DNA of 64,000 nucleotides from Actinernus sp. WN-2022 (GCA_030867875.1 JAOWCC010001589.1:139101745-139165744); one strand, 5' to 3'; counted from the first letter of the stretch, positions 42,836 to 53,821 are shown. A program made the numbers and translations. Notes: generated from the sequence alone by a model not told the origin.

Positions 42836-44548
42836 GACTATTCACAGGCGCGGTTTTCCTTGATTTTCGCAAGGCATTTGACGTTATTAATCACGACCTA
42901 CTGCTTAACAAACTCCATGTATATGGCCTCTCTCATCGCACTCTATAAGTTGGTTCAAGAGCTACTTGTTAAACAGGTGTCAGAGAGTATGTATCAACCA
43001 GACTCTCTCTGATCCAGTGCTGTTCAAATCAGGCGTACCTCACAGCTTCATTCTCGGTCCCGTCCTATTTATCCTCTTTATAAATGATTTTCCTTTGCAT
43101 TGGTCTAACAGATCTGCCCTATACGAAGATGATTCAACTTTCTATGCCTCAGCATCAACTATTACAGTCGTCAAGCAGTCGTCAAGGAAAAAACTTCAAT
43201 CTGATCTTGAAACAACTGTCAAATGGACTTATGATAATGGTATGGTTGCACACCCACTAAAGACCAAGTGTGTGTTAATTGCCAACCATCAGAAAAAAAC
43301 GCGTGCTAACGACACTTCGCTAAATTTACGTCTCGGTGGTAAGCACCTTCTTGGAGTGCTCATCGATTCACACCTGACCTGGGCCTGTCACGTCGAATTG
43401 CTCAGGAAACGCTCACCCAGAGGATAGCTGTGCTGTTTCGCATAAAGCGACATCTACCAGTCAAATACCGCATCCTACTCTACAACGCAAACATTCAACC
43501 TTTTCTTGACTACTGCTCAACAATATGAAGAAACTGTGGAGTCTGCCACCTAGATGATCTGTTCAGTATTCAGAAACGCTGTGTGCGCACTATTCTCGAT
43601 GCTCCAATGGACACTAGATCTCGTTTTATTTAATAAACAGAATTGGCAACCTGTTGATAAGCTTTGTATCGCTAATCGTCTCTCCCTTTTGAAAGGAATT
43701 CAAGACAAATGGGCGCCTGATTATCTCATTAACAAACTATTTAAATTTACTTCTGTATACAATACCAGATCTGATACTAAGTATAGGAGTCCTGTCCCAC
43801 GCACAAACAGTCTCTGCATAACACTGTTCTATTCAGTTATTAACATCTGGAACGCTCTACCGAATGACATTAAAGATTGTAAGTCAATAATTTCACATAA
43901 GAAACTGACATTTTCAATGTCTAAGTACACTCCTGATAATTTTCGTGTTAATAAAACTTATTAATGGACTATCAATGATATATATTTAGCTAGCTAAGTA
44001 ATCAGCATCGTAATATTTTTTCTCTTATTAGGATTTATATTTATATTTTCATATATCGCTTTCGCTTTCAAACTTTTTTGAGTGATCTTTATATTTTGTT
44101 ATTTTCATTCCTTTATGTTAGAGCCACAAGGGAGAATACAGTATTTACTGTAATTGTGCACCCTCTTTAAATAAAGTGTTATCTATCTATCATATATATC
44201 CGGCTCCCCTAGCACAAACCATGTATGACACAAAAATGTGCTAGAACTTTATGAATTACATGTATTCTCCTATTCCTAGGTGGCCCGAGTTAAGGCCACT
44301 CAGGGCCACTTGTTAATTATATTCTAACACTATGTATATTATTGTTATGTGCTGACTGGCAAGGTATTTTTTTTTCAGAACTTTCCTTCTCTGTTTAACT
44401 AAGATTAATTAAAATATTTCCTTGCTTGCGGATGTGTGTGTGTGTGTGCGAGCATGTGTTAAACATCTGTAAAATAAGTTCCACCCAGAGTAAAATAAAC
44501 TTCTTGTTCTTGATCAATATGCACCAATACCCACGATTGCTCTCATCT

Positions 44549-44622
44549 GACTTGATAGCTCAGTTGGTAGAGCGCCAGACATGTAACCTGGAGGTCGTTG
44601 GATTCGAGTCCCACTTGGGTCA
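44549..44622 (+). pseudogene. tRNA-Thr(TGT)-like sequence
   Basis: About 73-nt cloverleaf-like: acceptor GACTTGA with TTGGGTC (three wobble pairs), D arm GCTC-AGTTGGTA-GAGC, anticodon loop CATGTAA giving TGT, T region GGATTCGAGTCC with an extra base. A mismatch closes the anticodon stem and another lies in the T stem. Probably a tRNA pseudogene or SINE head; a working tRNA is less likely. Confidence 0.55.
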
Positions 44623-44639
44623 GATATTTTTTCTCTTTC

Positions 44640-45120
44640 CCTCGTAGGGCGTGCACACTTAGCACTACAGCTTACCACTTTACATCACATTCTTGATCAA
44701 TATGTCCTTCTGGGCTAAACAGCGCCAGTTCGTCTTTGTCGGCTGACCGATACTTGGAGTTGGAAGCCACGGCTGATTGCAGCATAATGTGGCCCTTTTT
44801 TGTCGACATAAATGCCCAGTGGACTTATCTTGGTATGTGATTATCTTTTCCTTTAATTATTTGATTCGAAGAAGGATCTTTGATTCACTGTTGAGTGAAA
44901 ATTTGCAGACCTTCTCGAGAAACGTCCGCCATAGAGCGAGAAAGGATTCGAATTGAATTCTGGGATTGGATTGCGCAATATCATGGGATTCCTACACTGA
45001 ATGATGACGATATATAATTACTTTTAGCCTTACATGGCCTTAAATCACTTATTTAATATCACTAAACTATTAAATCAATACAAGCCTTCGCGCAATTTAA
45101 GACCGTAATCTGAATGGAAA
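44640..45120. other. Unassigned intronic stretch
   Basis: No supported feature. Confidence 0.35.
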
Positions 45121-45124
45121 AAAA

Positions 45125-45310
45125 GATTTATTTTACGTCGAAGATACAGGAAGTCGAATTGGAATTTATTGGCTGTTCCGAAATCCCAAACCAAGACATA
45201 TGGCGATGAATATTTTTACGTTGCCGCTGTTAAGTTATGGAACTTGCTGTTGGGCCATATTAGACGTATTGATTATTAAAGGAATTTTAAATCAGCTTTT
45301 AACAACTCAT
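45125..45310 (+). mobile_element. LINE C-terminal fragment next to a reversed SINE tail
   Basis: 45180-45280 reads VPKSQTKTYGDEYFYVAAVK then LWNLLLGHIRRID, the LINE 'LWN' end. Just before it, TTTATTTTACGTCGAAGATA is the reverse of the 3' end of the SINE at 8.7 kb. Confidence 0.6.
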
Positions 45311-45404
45311 TAGTATCTTTTTAATTCTTATTAATTTCTTGATCTGTAATCAATATTGAAAATAGTTTCTACAATAATTATTCCATTTGATTAGGATTAA
45401 TCTT

Positions 45405-46318
45405 TTAAAGTGCCCCTACGATCAAATTTTGACATATCAATGTTTTTGCATATTCATAAAGTAGAGTTCATATGTTATTACCAGTTCAAATTGTTTTTCG
45501 ATACAACGAGAGGAAGTCTTATTTTTTTAGCTCCGAATATTGAATCTACACGTCCGCCATTACTGGAAGCCGTGCCCTTTGTTCAGCTTTAAACAAAGGT
45601 TTATTCACCAGAAATGATGTCATACACTTAAAGGAGCAGTGTCACGATTAGTATTCATGCCCAAAGTTTTGAAAATGTGTCAGGCGGACAAGAAATCAAA
45701 AGATGTGACAGAAGTAGAAGTCCGTGAGTAATCCGCTTGCATCGGCGTATTCGCACGATATCTCGAGTCGAAATTGCTATATAACTATACTTCAGTATTA
45801 TATGGTTAGGTTTGATGTTATATTTTTATAAAGCAGCATTTTATTTATTTCAATCGAAAGGGAAATTTGCAGCGGCGCGTGACATAGCGTGATTTTGCCA
45901 TTGTCTATAACAACCAATCAGAATCGTGACACTGCTCCTTTAACGCTCGCCTGCAGAACACAACGCCTGGAGGCATATTTCTACTAAAAACGTCTTCACG
46001 AACATAAGAAGAAAGTTATATTTATCTTTGCGAGGTTGGCTACTTTTTTATGCACGCTATTTCGCGCCACGAGGTTGTCGTGTTAAGTGTATGACATCAC
46101 TTCCGGTGAATAAACCTTTGTTTAAAGCTGAACAAAGGGCACGGCTTCCAGCAATGGCGGACAGGATTTTACCGGTAAACTCTCCTAAAATTTGTGGTTT
46201 AAGATGCCCATTTGGGAATATTTTTTACTATTTCGGATATTTCTAATACTGATTGACCTATAGACACTGAAAAAGTGGCAAATCGAAATGGTAAATTTTC
46301 GTCGTAGTGGCACTTTAA
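45405..46318. mobile_element. 914-bp long-TIR element (TTAAAGTGCC ends) with nested insertion
   Basis: Outer ends TTAAAGTGCCCCTACGA and its near inverse. Arms extend inward through GTCCGCCATT(A/G)CTGGAAG, GTGCCCTTTGTTCAGCTTTA and ATGATGTCATACACTTA, about 235 bp each. The centre is occupied by the 45628-45943 element. Confidence 0.85.
45628..45943. mobile_element. 316-bp nested MITE (TTAAAGGAGCAGTGTCACG ends)
   Basis: Perfect roughly 22-bp inverted ends beginning TTAAAGGAGCAGTGTCACGA. TTA/TAA at both borders may be part of the duplication. Non-coding. Confidence 0.85.
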
Positions 46319-46626
46319 GAGCATCGAGACTTCGTATGATGCTCATAATACGTATTATTATTATTATATTGCTCAGTACTACTTTTTCCCACATATATCG
46401 TTAATCTTTATATTGAACCCTGGGACGTTATGTTACTGTACTTCTTAGGTTGTTTTTGTGCTACCTTTAGTTTAGCGCTCACCCAGATGATAGTATTTAA
46501 ATAGAGGATATTACGTGGCCGCACGGAGATACGGTTTTTATCTTGGAGTGTTAAATGTCGTAATACATGAGTGAGCGCAGAGAATGAGTGTATTACAACA
46601 AATTCACACAAGACGATTAGGTACTT

Positions 46627-47010
46627 ATTGCCCTAAACCAAAACGAGTAGGAGGTACTAGCTTGTCGCGCAGGGCCTGGGCAATGCATTTGGGTAGACAG
46701 GACTTGTCTGTCTGTTTGTTGTCATCGCATCGAAACAACATGGCGACGAGTGGTTCAATGTGTTCCAAGAGTTTATGGAGAAATCATGCCAAAGCCGGTA
46801 AATTGCTGCGTTCCTCTGGAGTTTACCGAGGCAAACTTGCACCAGGAATGTCCTCTTCAGCTAAAGAAACATGAAAACATTGAGAAGATTGCTCACTTGC
46901 CGCCATGTTGTTTCGATGCGAAGAAAAGTCCTGTCTACCCAAACGCGTTGTCCAGGCCCCGCGCAACACACTAGTACCAAGTCTCCTACTCATTTTGGTT
47001 AAGGGCAATT
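46627..47010. mobile_element. 384-bp MITE with about 85-bp TIRs (ATTGCCCT ends)
   Basis: ATTGCCCTAAACCAAAACGA...GCATTTGGGTAGACAGGACT is mirrored at 46910-47010. AACATGGCG(A/G)C words pair inside. No ORF. Confidence 0.85.
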
Positions 47011-47037
47011 GACTGAGTACGAGTGGGATGGCGATAC

Positions 47038-47112
47038 GGGAAAATATTTGACTCGATGTCATGACGTACGGACTGAGCGCGGTACAAATTGACCGAGCGC
47101 CAAATATTTTCC
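47038..47112. repeat. Short inverted repeat GGGAAAATATTTG
   Basis: GGGAAAATATTTGACTCG at the left faces CAAATATTTTCCC at the right, 75 bp in total. Confidence 0.55.
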
Positions 47113-47400
47113 CGCCCGGCCCGACCTTATTTAGTCAGTATTTTTTCTTTATCATGTGACCACTTTCAAATGGCAAAACAGCAAACAAAAAAATCGAGTA
47201 GGACCGGACGGCTTTTTTCTGGCCCGCCCACGTCAGACACACGTACGGCCCCGATCACGTGACTTTTGTAAATGGTCTTGAAAGGAAAGTGCGCGCGGGG
47301 ATGTATATACGTGTCATATGATAAAATGTTTTATTTGCAGAGGAACCACAAATGGTCTTTTTAAGAGCCCTAGCCATTATTTACTCAGTACGTCACATAC

Positions 47401-47702
47401 CTCTAGGAGTTCTGGTGGAAACGCTTTCTCTATCTCATTGGAGTCACCTTTGACGAACGTGATGTCATCTCTGTCCTTCAGACTTGGCTCTAGGTAGGTG
47501 AAGTCGATGTCCATGGAATACACATGTGTCTTGACGTCATGGATCTTCATCATGTCAGCCATCCAGAGGGCACTGCCGCCATTAAACGTGCCAGTCTCGA
47601 TGATAGTGGGTGGTTTGATCTCTTGAAGCATGAGCTGGTAAATGCAGTAATCCAGAGGAGACTTCAAAAGCACCACCCCTCGCCATTGCATGAGGTATTT
47701 TC
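47401..47702 (-). CDS. Methyltransferase gene, upstream exon (SAM-binding part)
   Basis: A 302-nt exon with acceptor GTCAACAG (entering in phase 1, two bases to finish a codon) and donor GAG/gtatgt in phase 0. It encodes KYLMQWRGVVLLKSPLDY, then PPTIIETGTFNGGSALWMAD (nucleotide-binding loop ETGTFNGGS), VYSMDIDF (acidic residue after strand 2) and DDITFVKGDSNEI. This order matches the CmcI/cephalosporin-hydroxylase family. It splices to the exon at 37379. At least one upstream exon with the start codon must lie to the right but was not found, so the N-terminus is open. Substrate unknown. Confidence 0.87.
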
Positions 47703-47918
47703 CTGTTGACAAAGAACATATGTTTCGAGCCAGACAGTACCGCTCAAAACGAGCCTCAGTATTGGCTAACCCAACAATACAAAATACTCTAACCTTAAGA
47801 ACGAGCAGTACACAAACAATAGAGCTACAATGTAAAGTATAATGGGTCCAATCAGAATACGGATCTGGAAGTGGTACTGTATTACCCTATGTATCATCAT
47901 ACTCGAGCGAAAGAGAGA

Positions 47919-47970
47919 TGGGGGGGGGGGGGGGGGGGGGAGGAGGGGGAGAGGGGGGGAGAGGGCACTA
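47919..47970 (+). repeat. Poly-G tract with G-quadruplex potential
   Basis: A run of 21 G (47920-47940) is followed by AGGAGGGGGAGAGGGGGGGAG. Four or more G-runs close together could form a quadruplex. Length is probably polymorphic and error-prone. Confidence 0.85.
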
Positions 47971-48136
47971 CGATGACGACGATGACGAATGGGTTACAGG
48001 TATGTGCGACTATGGTAAATTCTACATATTGTTTCACGCAAAACCTGGACCCTGAAGTCTAAATTCGGTTCAACCGGACACTATACTGCTAACCTACGAT
48101 CAGTCTCTCTTTTTTCCACTAAGGGAGAGAGAGGAA

Positions 48137-48372
48137 AAGGAGAGCCTGATACAAATGCTTGTCGAGTCGTTTTTCCGCCTCCTGTCACGAATCATGTCAC
48201 GAATTTTGCGCGAGCCATCCAAACTATAATTCAACTGCGCGCGCCAGAAGTCGCACTCTTAAATGTACGAACCAGTCAGAATACCGTAATTGTTTTTCGA
48301 CCAATCAGAAAAAAGACCAGCATTTGGTCTGTTTACACGCGCTTCAGCAAGTATTTGTATCAGGCTCTCCTT
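48137..48372. mobile_element. 236-bp MITE (AAGGAGAGCCTGATACAAAT ends)
   Basis: AAGGAGAGCCTGATACAAAT at the left, reverse complement at the right, about 25 bp. It abuts a LINE C-terminal fragment. Confidence 0.85.
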
Positions 48373-48490
48373 AGATACAAGGGTGTCATAATCTGGAATG
48401 CACTTAGTGAAGACCTCAGAAATCTAAACTCCAAAACGTCATTCAAATCAAAACTGAAACAAAAGTTTTCTACAGAATATTAAGATTATC
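48373..48490 (+). mobile_element. LINE C-terminal fragment
   Basis: Reads RYKGVIIWNALSEDLRNLNS, then KTSFKSKLKQKFSTEY and stop, the LINE C-terminal 'WNALS' box. Upstream continuity is cut by the MITE. Confidence 0.7.
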
Positions 48491-48701
48491 TTTTTTCTTT
48501 CCAACCTCTACTAATACATATATATCAAAATTTCTCTGTATTTATTTATACCAGTAGAATCAGGCCTTCAAATGACATTTCTTGTCCTACTACTATTAGC
48601 TTTGTATTAATGTTTGTAAACCCAAGTTTATTACAATTCTAAAAGATCCTCAGGGAACTATTATTGAAAAGAAAGTACTATTACACTACAGACTGAATTG
48701 G

Positions 48702-48990
48702 GGAGCCGGGGTGGCGCAGATGTTAAGCGCTTCGCCTCTCACCTCTGTGGCCCAGGTTCGATTCCCGGACGTGGCGCCATATGTGAGTTGAGTTTGTTGG
48801 TATCTCGCCCTTGCTCCGAGGGTTTTTCTCCGAGGGTTCTCCGGTTTTCCTCCCTCCGCAAAAACCAACACGCTAAATTCCAATTCGATCTGTGGATTAC
48901 CCGGGACCTGGCTTTGATCAGCCCCTATGGTTTTTTCAGGTCTCGTTACAAATTCAGAGGTTTTTTTGAATTGAAAGAACTTGTGGCTGA
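48702..48990 (+). mobile_element. tRNA-derived SINE, copy 3 (longest)
   Basis: A box TGGCGCAGATG (48712-48722), perfect B box GGTTCGATTCC (48755-48765), then the family body and distal GATCTGTGGATTACCCGGGA...TTTGATCAGCCCCT. The body is shared with the 8.7 and 22.3 kb copies. Confidence 0.9.
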
Positions 48991-49071
48991 AAATAGATGT
49001 GTGTTAGCTAGTTTCACATGAAGGACATAAAATATTAGTTGTCATGTATGCTAGCTACTTTTTCAGCTAGG

Positions 49072-49200
49072 CCATGAAGTTAGAAATGATGAATTCTGAA
49101 AAGCAATTAATTGATTTCTAAAAATGCTGAATAGTATGGGTTGGTAAACCCTGCTAAAAAGAATAATATTATATTATTGTTTTCTAAAAGACAAAAAAAC
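49072..49200 (+). repeat. Repeat shared with the LINE insertion at 42.2 kb
   Basis: GATTTCTAAAAATGCTGAA...TATGGGTTGGTAAACCCTGC and TGTTTTCTAAAAGACAAAAA match 42230-42350. Confidence 0.75.
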
Positions 49201-49311
49201 AGCCATTGTAAATAAATTGGATTAGTAGTTTTAGAACTCTTCCTGACTATGAAAAGTATGTTATTTATTCTTATCAGAAACATATAAGCGAGTTGAAATG
49301 TAACAACGGCC

Positions 49312-49444
49312 CCATGCTCCGGATTATTTAGTGAATAAAAAGTACCATATTTGGAAAATATAGTCAGTAGACACAGAAGCCACTTGCCATTTTTTTCCAT
49401 ATATGGTCATAACATTTTTATTCACTGCGTAATCCAGAGCATGG
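49312..49444. repeat. 133-bp inverted repeat CCATGCTC(C/T)GGATTA
   Basis: CCATGCTCCGGATTA...AGTGAATAAAAA faces TTTTATTCACT...TAATCCAGAGCATGG. Confidence 0.75.
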
Positions 49445-49449
49445 CACTA

Positions 49450-50268
49450 AAGCGAAGTATAAGGGAGTTCAAATGTGTAACACCCATATGTTTCTGTTCT
49501 TATCTTATCTAAATCATATGACTAAGTATTTATCACTATAATATAAATATTTACAGGTTGGAGCAACATAAGAACATGCACTTTTATTGGCTGATCGGCG
49601 TGCTTGATTTTCTTTTAATGCAGACTCGAATATATTATTTCTGCATAGATCGAATTTTATATTACAAAACAAATATAAGATGGTTCAATCATATCCTATA
49701 GATCGTTCGCACTGACACAAAAAAAATACCTCAAGAAAAAACTTATATTAACAAAATATTTTAATGTTGTGTACAGAGCAGGCAAACATATATAAATGAT
49801 CAAAATTTTGGAGCAATAGAGTACTTTGTAACCGAGATGTCGGACAAATAATGTTGGTGTACAACTTTGGTACACGCCGAAAACTAACTCTACAAATAAA
49901 GCTGTCTTTCCATCAATATGATTAGCGTTCACTTCAAAACACTTTAGATATCACTTTCAAAGGTTTATTCAACTCTAACATTTAAATGGGCCGAAATATA
50001 TGGATTTTCATGACATTTAGGAAACATGCTGAGATGGGCTGTCACAACATTCAAAATACTGTAACTCAAAAACGAATCGCTGTATAGGCGTAAAATTTTC
50101 GAAGAATACCGATATCTAAATCATATTAAAAGAACAGCTTTATATATCTCATAGTTTAGATTTTAGAATTTTGATGACGTATAACAAAATATTGCAATTT
50201 CAAGGTAACGAGCGTGCGTTATTATTTTTTTGAACATGGAGCTCGAGAACCAGATTTTATTTGTTAAA
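49450..50268. other. Unassigned spacer
   Basis: AT-rich, no supported gene. Confidence 0.35.
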
Positions 50269-50270
50269 TA

Positions 50271-53200
50271 TTGTCAAGATTCAAGATTCATTTTATTCGC
50301 ACTATTTTCATAATTGTACAAAAAGTTGTTACAGCAGTAGAAAATTTAATAGATTACAGAACATAATTATTTTAATTTAAGATGATATGTGCGTAGTGGC
50401 CAAAGTAGCTGAAGCTTTCGTGTTGGCCGGTACCACAGTGAAAATAGATAGTCGAGGAAAAGAATCAATATTATAAAGTAGAGAGAAAAAAGGTGAGAAT
50501 TAAAATATTGTACATACAATATTGGTTAATATGCCATTACTGCTTCAGATAGAATTTGGGTATGCGGCCATACATGGTTAGTTCTGGTTATCAAGTAACA
50601 ATATTTTGTATTGGTTTTTAAAGCTATTGTGGGGAGGCGTTTAATTGCTAGTGGGATTTTTTCCCACATCCTTGATGAAATGGCTTTAAATCTGGTTAGC
50701 CCATGATTTGTTCGGGATGCTGGTCTGTATAGGTTTTGATTGGTAGACTATCTAGTGTTACAATTGTGAATATCAGAAGCGGATGGTATGAGGTCAAGGA
50801 AAGCTGATGGGATATTAACTTTAACATACTTAATTTTGTAGACAAGAGAATTTCGAAGATATTTTAAGGTTGAAGACATTTTCCAATTTAAGGACTTCTA
50901 AGAGCTTATAGTATATTAATTGTTGCACTTTCTCTGCTGTTGGAAAATAAAATGGATCGGATACATTTGTTTTGTTTTGTTTTAACTGTATTTAGCCTAG
51001 ACTGGCAAGCAGTGACCCAGCTCATTAATCCATAATGTATATAAGGGTAAATTAGGGTATATGATACAAGTGCTTAAGAGTACCGATTGAAACATAATGT
51101 CGTAGCTTAAAGATGATCCCTGTATTTTTTGCTTACTTATTATTGACATGTGTGATTTGCGCATCCCATTTTAGACTTTCATCGATCAATGAAAACTCCC
51201 AGATACTTGATTTGTGCTTTCTGTTCGATGTTGCATACAGTTATTGATATACTAGGGTTTTTTTTCGAGGAGATGCTATTAGCACATAATTTGTTTTCTT
51301 GAAATTAATTGACAATTTATTAGCCGTGCAGTATTTTAGAACATTGGAGAGCTCTTCATTGATAACTGTTTCTAATTCTCTAAGATTACTTGAGGAATAA
51401 AAAGTATTAGTGTCATCTGCAAATATTCTGAATAATAATTTATTTGAAGGGTTTGGTAGGTCATTTATATATAGTAGAAACAGTAAAGGACCTAGGGTAG
51501 ATCATGTGGTATACCGCAGGTTATTGGTTTTTGGTTAGACTCAGTGTTTCCGATGTTAACATATTGTTTTCTGTCTTTTAGATAACTAGAGAACCACTCA
51601 TGAGATAGCCCACGGATACCATATTTGCTCATCTTAGTTAGGAGAATTTCATGGTTGATCGCGTATCAAATGCTTTTGAGAAGTCTAAAAAGATCCCACA
51701 GGTTACTTTATTTTCATCTAGTGCTGTTTTAAGGTTTTCCACTGTTTCTAGATTTGCATATTCTGTTGAATATCCTTTTCTAAACCCAAATTGGTAATTA
51801 AACAATATATTATGCTTTTCTAAAAAGAACATCAGTTGATCATAGATCATCCTTTCTAAAATTTTACTAAAAGGGAAAATTACTGCAATTGGTCTATAAT
51901 TACCTAGTTGCGTGGGTCTGCCACTTTTATATATGGGGGTTACTCTTGAGATCTTGAAAATTTTAGTAACTGTGCCTGTTGCGATTGACTCGTGATATAT
52001 TTTGGTAAAAGGAACAGATTGGGGGGCACTTGCCATCTTAATCAGTCTAATTGGGATATTAACATAATCTTAGCCCTCATTCAATACAGATAGAAGGTTG
52101 AAAACTTGTAATTCATTTACTGGCGATAGGATGAAGTTGGAGGATGGGGAGTTACTTATAAACTGAGTGGGACTAGTATTGCTGTCTGCTATTTTACTTG
52201 CTAGAGTTGGGCCTATATTAACGAAATAGTTATTAAACTGCACTGCAATATCTGCTTGTTTAGTATACATTCTGTTACCAATTAAAATGCTAGTATTGGG
52301 CGGCAGGGTCTCGCCCTTAGTTTTGCGTTTAATAAATGCACCAATTAGCTTTCAAGTATAATAAGGTTGTCTTTACGTTTTTCGAATTGGAATCTATATT
52401 ATTCTTTTTTTTTGTTTTCCTTCAAATGGGTGAGTAATTATTGATATCTTTTATATTCCTGAATTTATTCTGGATTTTTGCTAAGTAAGTGTGTACGGTA
52501 CATCTTCTTTTTAATTGATTTAAAAATTCCAGTTGTTATCCAGGGTTTATTTAATTGTTTTTGTTTTCTCCGAGAAGCCAGTTTAATAGGAGCATGTTTA
52601 TTTACAACATTACTTATTGCACTTATTGCATCTTTTGATTTCGCATCTAAGTTTTTACTAGGTATTAATACTTCTTCCCAGTCTATTTGATTGATAATAT
52701 CAGTTACATGTAAAAACGTCTCTTTGTTGAATTTGGAGAAATCCCTAAAATATGATCTATTAGAGGCTTTATTTATCTGTGTCCTGGCTATACAAGGTAA
52801 GTGGTCAGACAAATCGATGGTAGCAATTCCGGAAGTTAAATTGGCTCATGGTGAACAATTTCGTACAGTCAGCGGTTGTCATTGCGGGCGCGTACGTGAA
52901 AATCTATTTTTAAAAAGAAAGCCGTTGATGAGAGTTTATAGAATGAGGAGAGGTTACATGGACATCGACAGTCAAAATGGCGGACGAGCTGCTGTTTTCA
53001 ACGTCCTGCGCGAAGGGAAATATAACAGCTGAACGAGTCGGGTCTGTCCCTTTAAACTTTGTACGTTTGGGAAGGAGAGTTTTGGCGTTAAAATGCAGTT
53101 ATTTACAGGACGTTTGGAACCACCACAGCACGTATTTCAACTCGTTTTTCTGGCGTTAGAATCTACTTTGGTATCTGCAGAACAGATTCAAACTTGTGGA

Positions 53201-53790
53201 CCTCAAACATGAACTACTCGGAAGTCTTTGTGATTGAGCTTTCTGACTGGCCTTTACAGTATTTAACAGAAGATGTATGGCGGCTCTAGCTAATTTGGGT
53301 CGTTTTTTTAGCAGAGCATCGGGAACCGGTCTAATCATCCACAACTTGTTAGCAATCATAGTCGAGGGCAGGAGCAGGCATGTTAACTGAATTTAAAACT
53401 TGTGGACCTCAAGAAATATAAATATTAAAGCAGCAAATTGGAAAATTGCGAAAAGGTAAGCCTTGTCTTCACTGTTTTCACTAATTTTGGAACGACGTGT
53501 AATGCATTCTACGCATGCGCGGCGGCCATGATGTACGATATTGTTCGCCATGTGTAGGCGAGTTGGTGTATATATGGTCAATTAATGTTGATGTGTGTTC
53601 GGTTATTCTTGTCACGGGCTTGGTAATAATAGGGAGAAGGTTATTAGAATATAGCATGTCTAAATATTCTTCAGTTGGGGAATGTATGTTACATTTCAGA
53701 AAATCAATGTTTGTATCTCCAAATATATGCATTTGGTGTCTATTAGGATCGATAAATTTGAGTATATTACTCAGTTGATCAATAAACGCA
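50271..53790 (-). mobile_element. LINE (CR1-like), endonuclease part to 3' end, with internal insertion
   Basis: On the minus strand: endonuclease tail HIFGDTNIDFLK...ITKPVTRITEHTSTLIDHIY (53732-53555), interrupted by the 52851-53548 element, then TSGIATIDLSDHLPCIART. Linker FRDFSKFNKETFLHVTDII follows, then PVNELQVFNLLSVLN. RT: FKISRVTPIYKSG, NYRPIAV, FQFGFRKGYSTEYA-type block, GIFLDFSKAF, and an intact FADDTNTFYSSS box near 51420 in another frame. The element ends at 50271 with GATTCAAGATTCA-type tail repeats. It lacks the 5' end and has frame changes, so it is inactive. Confidence 0.88.
52851..53548. mobile_element. 698-bp TIR element inserted in the LINE, flanked by CATG
   Basis: Ends GTGAACAATTTCGTACA and TGTACGATATTGTTCGC are inverted (15 of 17). 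CATG lies immediately outside both ends (52847-52850, 53549-53552). AAACTTGTGGACCTCAA occurs twice inside. A 60-codon frame (52977-53159, MADELLFSTSCAKGN...) is the only ORF and is unrecognised; it may be a captured 5' exon. Confidence 0.75.
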
Positions 53791-53821
53791 ATTCGCTTTG
53801 ATCACAGCCCGCCATCTTGGA

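Larger units (their letters stand above)
40650..44190 (+). mobile_element. LINE (CR1/L2-like) with 2A motif, endonuclease and RT, degraded
   Basis: In order: a 2A-like motif (40993-41016), then basic ORF sequence SNWLDSDITAADFSQRIPVR (41170-41230) and MKKRNFAIRQRN. The APE endonuclease starts LRLATWNAQTLD (41472) with LALTETWLT and a GKGGGV loop. The linker KYANALDSAKSYYYKIK lies at 41.9 kb. RT block FLDFRKAFDVINHDLLLNKL is at 42.86 kb, with SGVPHSFILGPVLFILFINDF and YEDD where YADD is expected (43120). The C-terminus VINIWNALPNDIKDCKS precedes the stop at 43964. The 3' end is AATAAAGTG with ATCT repeats near 44175. A second element interrupts it at about 42180-42835. Frame changes and the altered catalytic box make it inactive. 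It lies in the methyltransferase intron, opposite strand. Confidence 0.88.

Noticed and set aside
52478..53159. Plus-strand ORFs at 52.5-53.0 kb
   Set aside because: Antisense to the LINE linker or within the nested TIR element; no domain.
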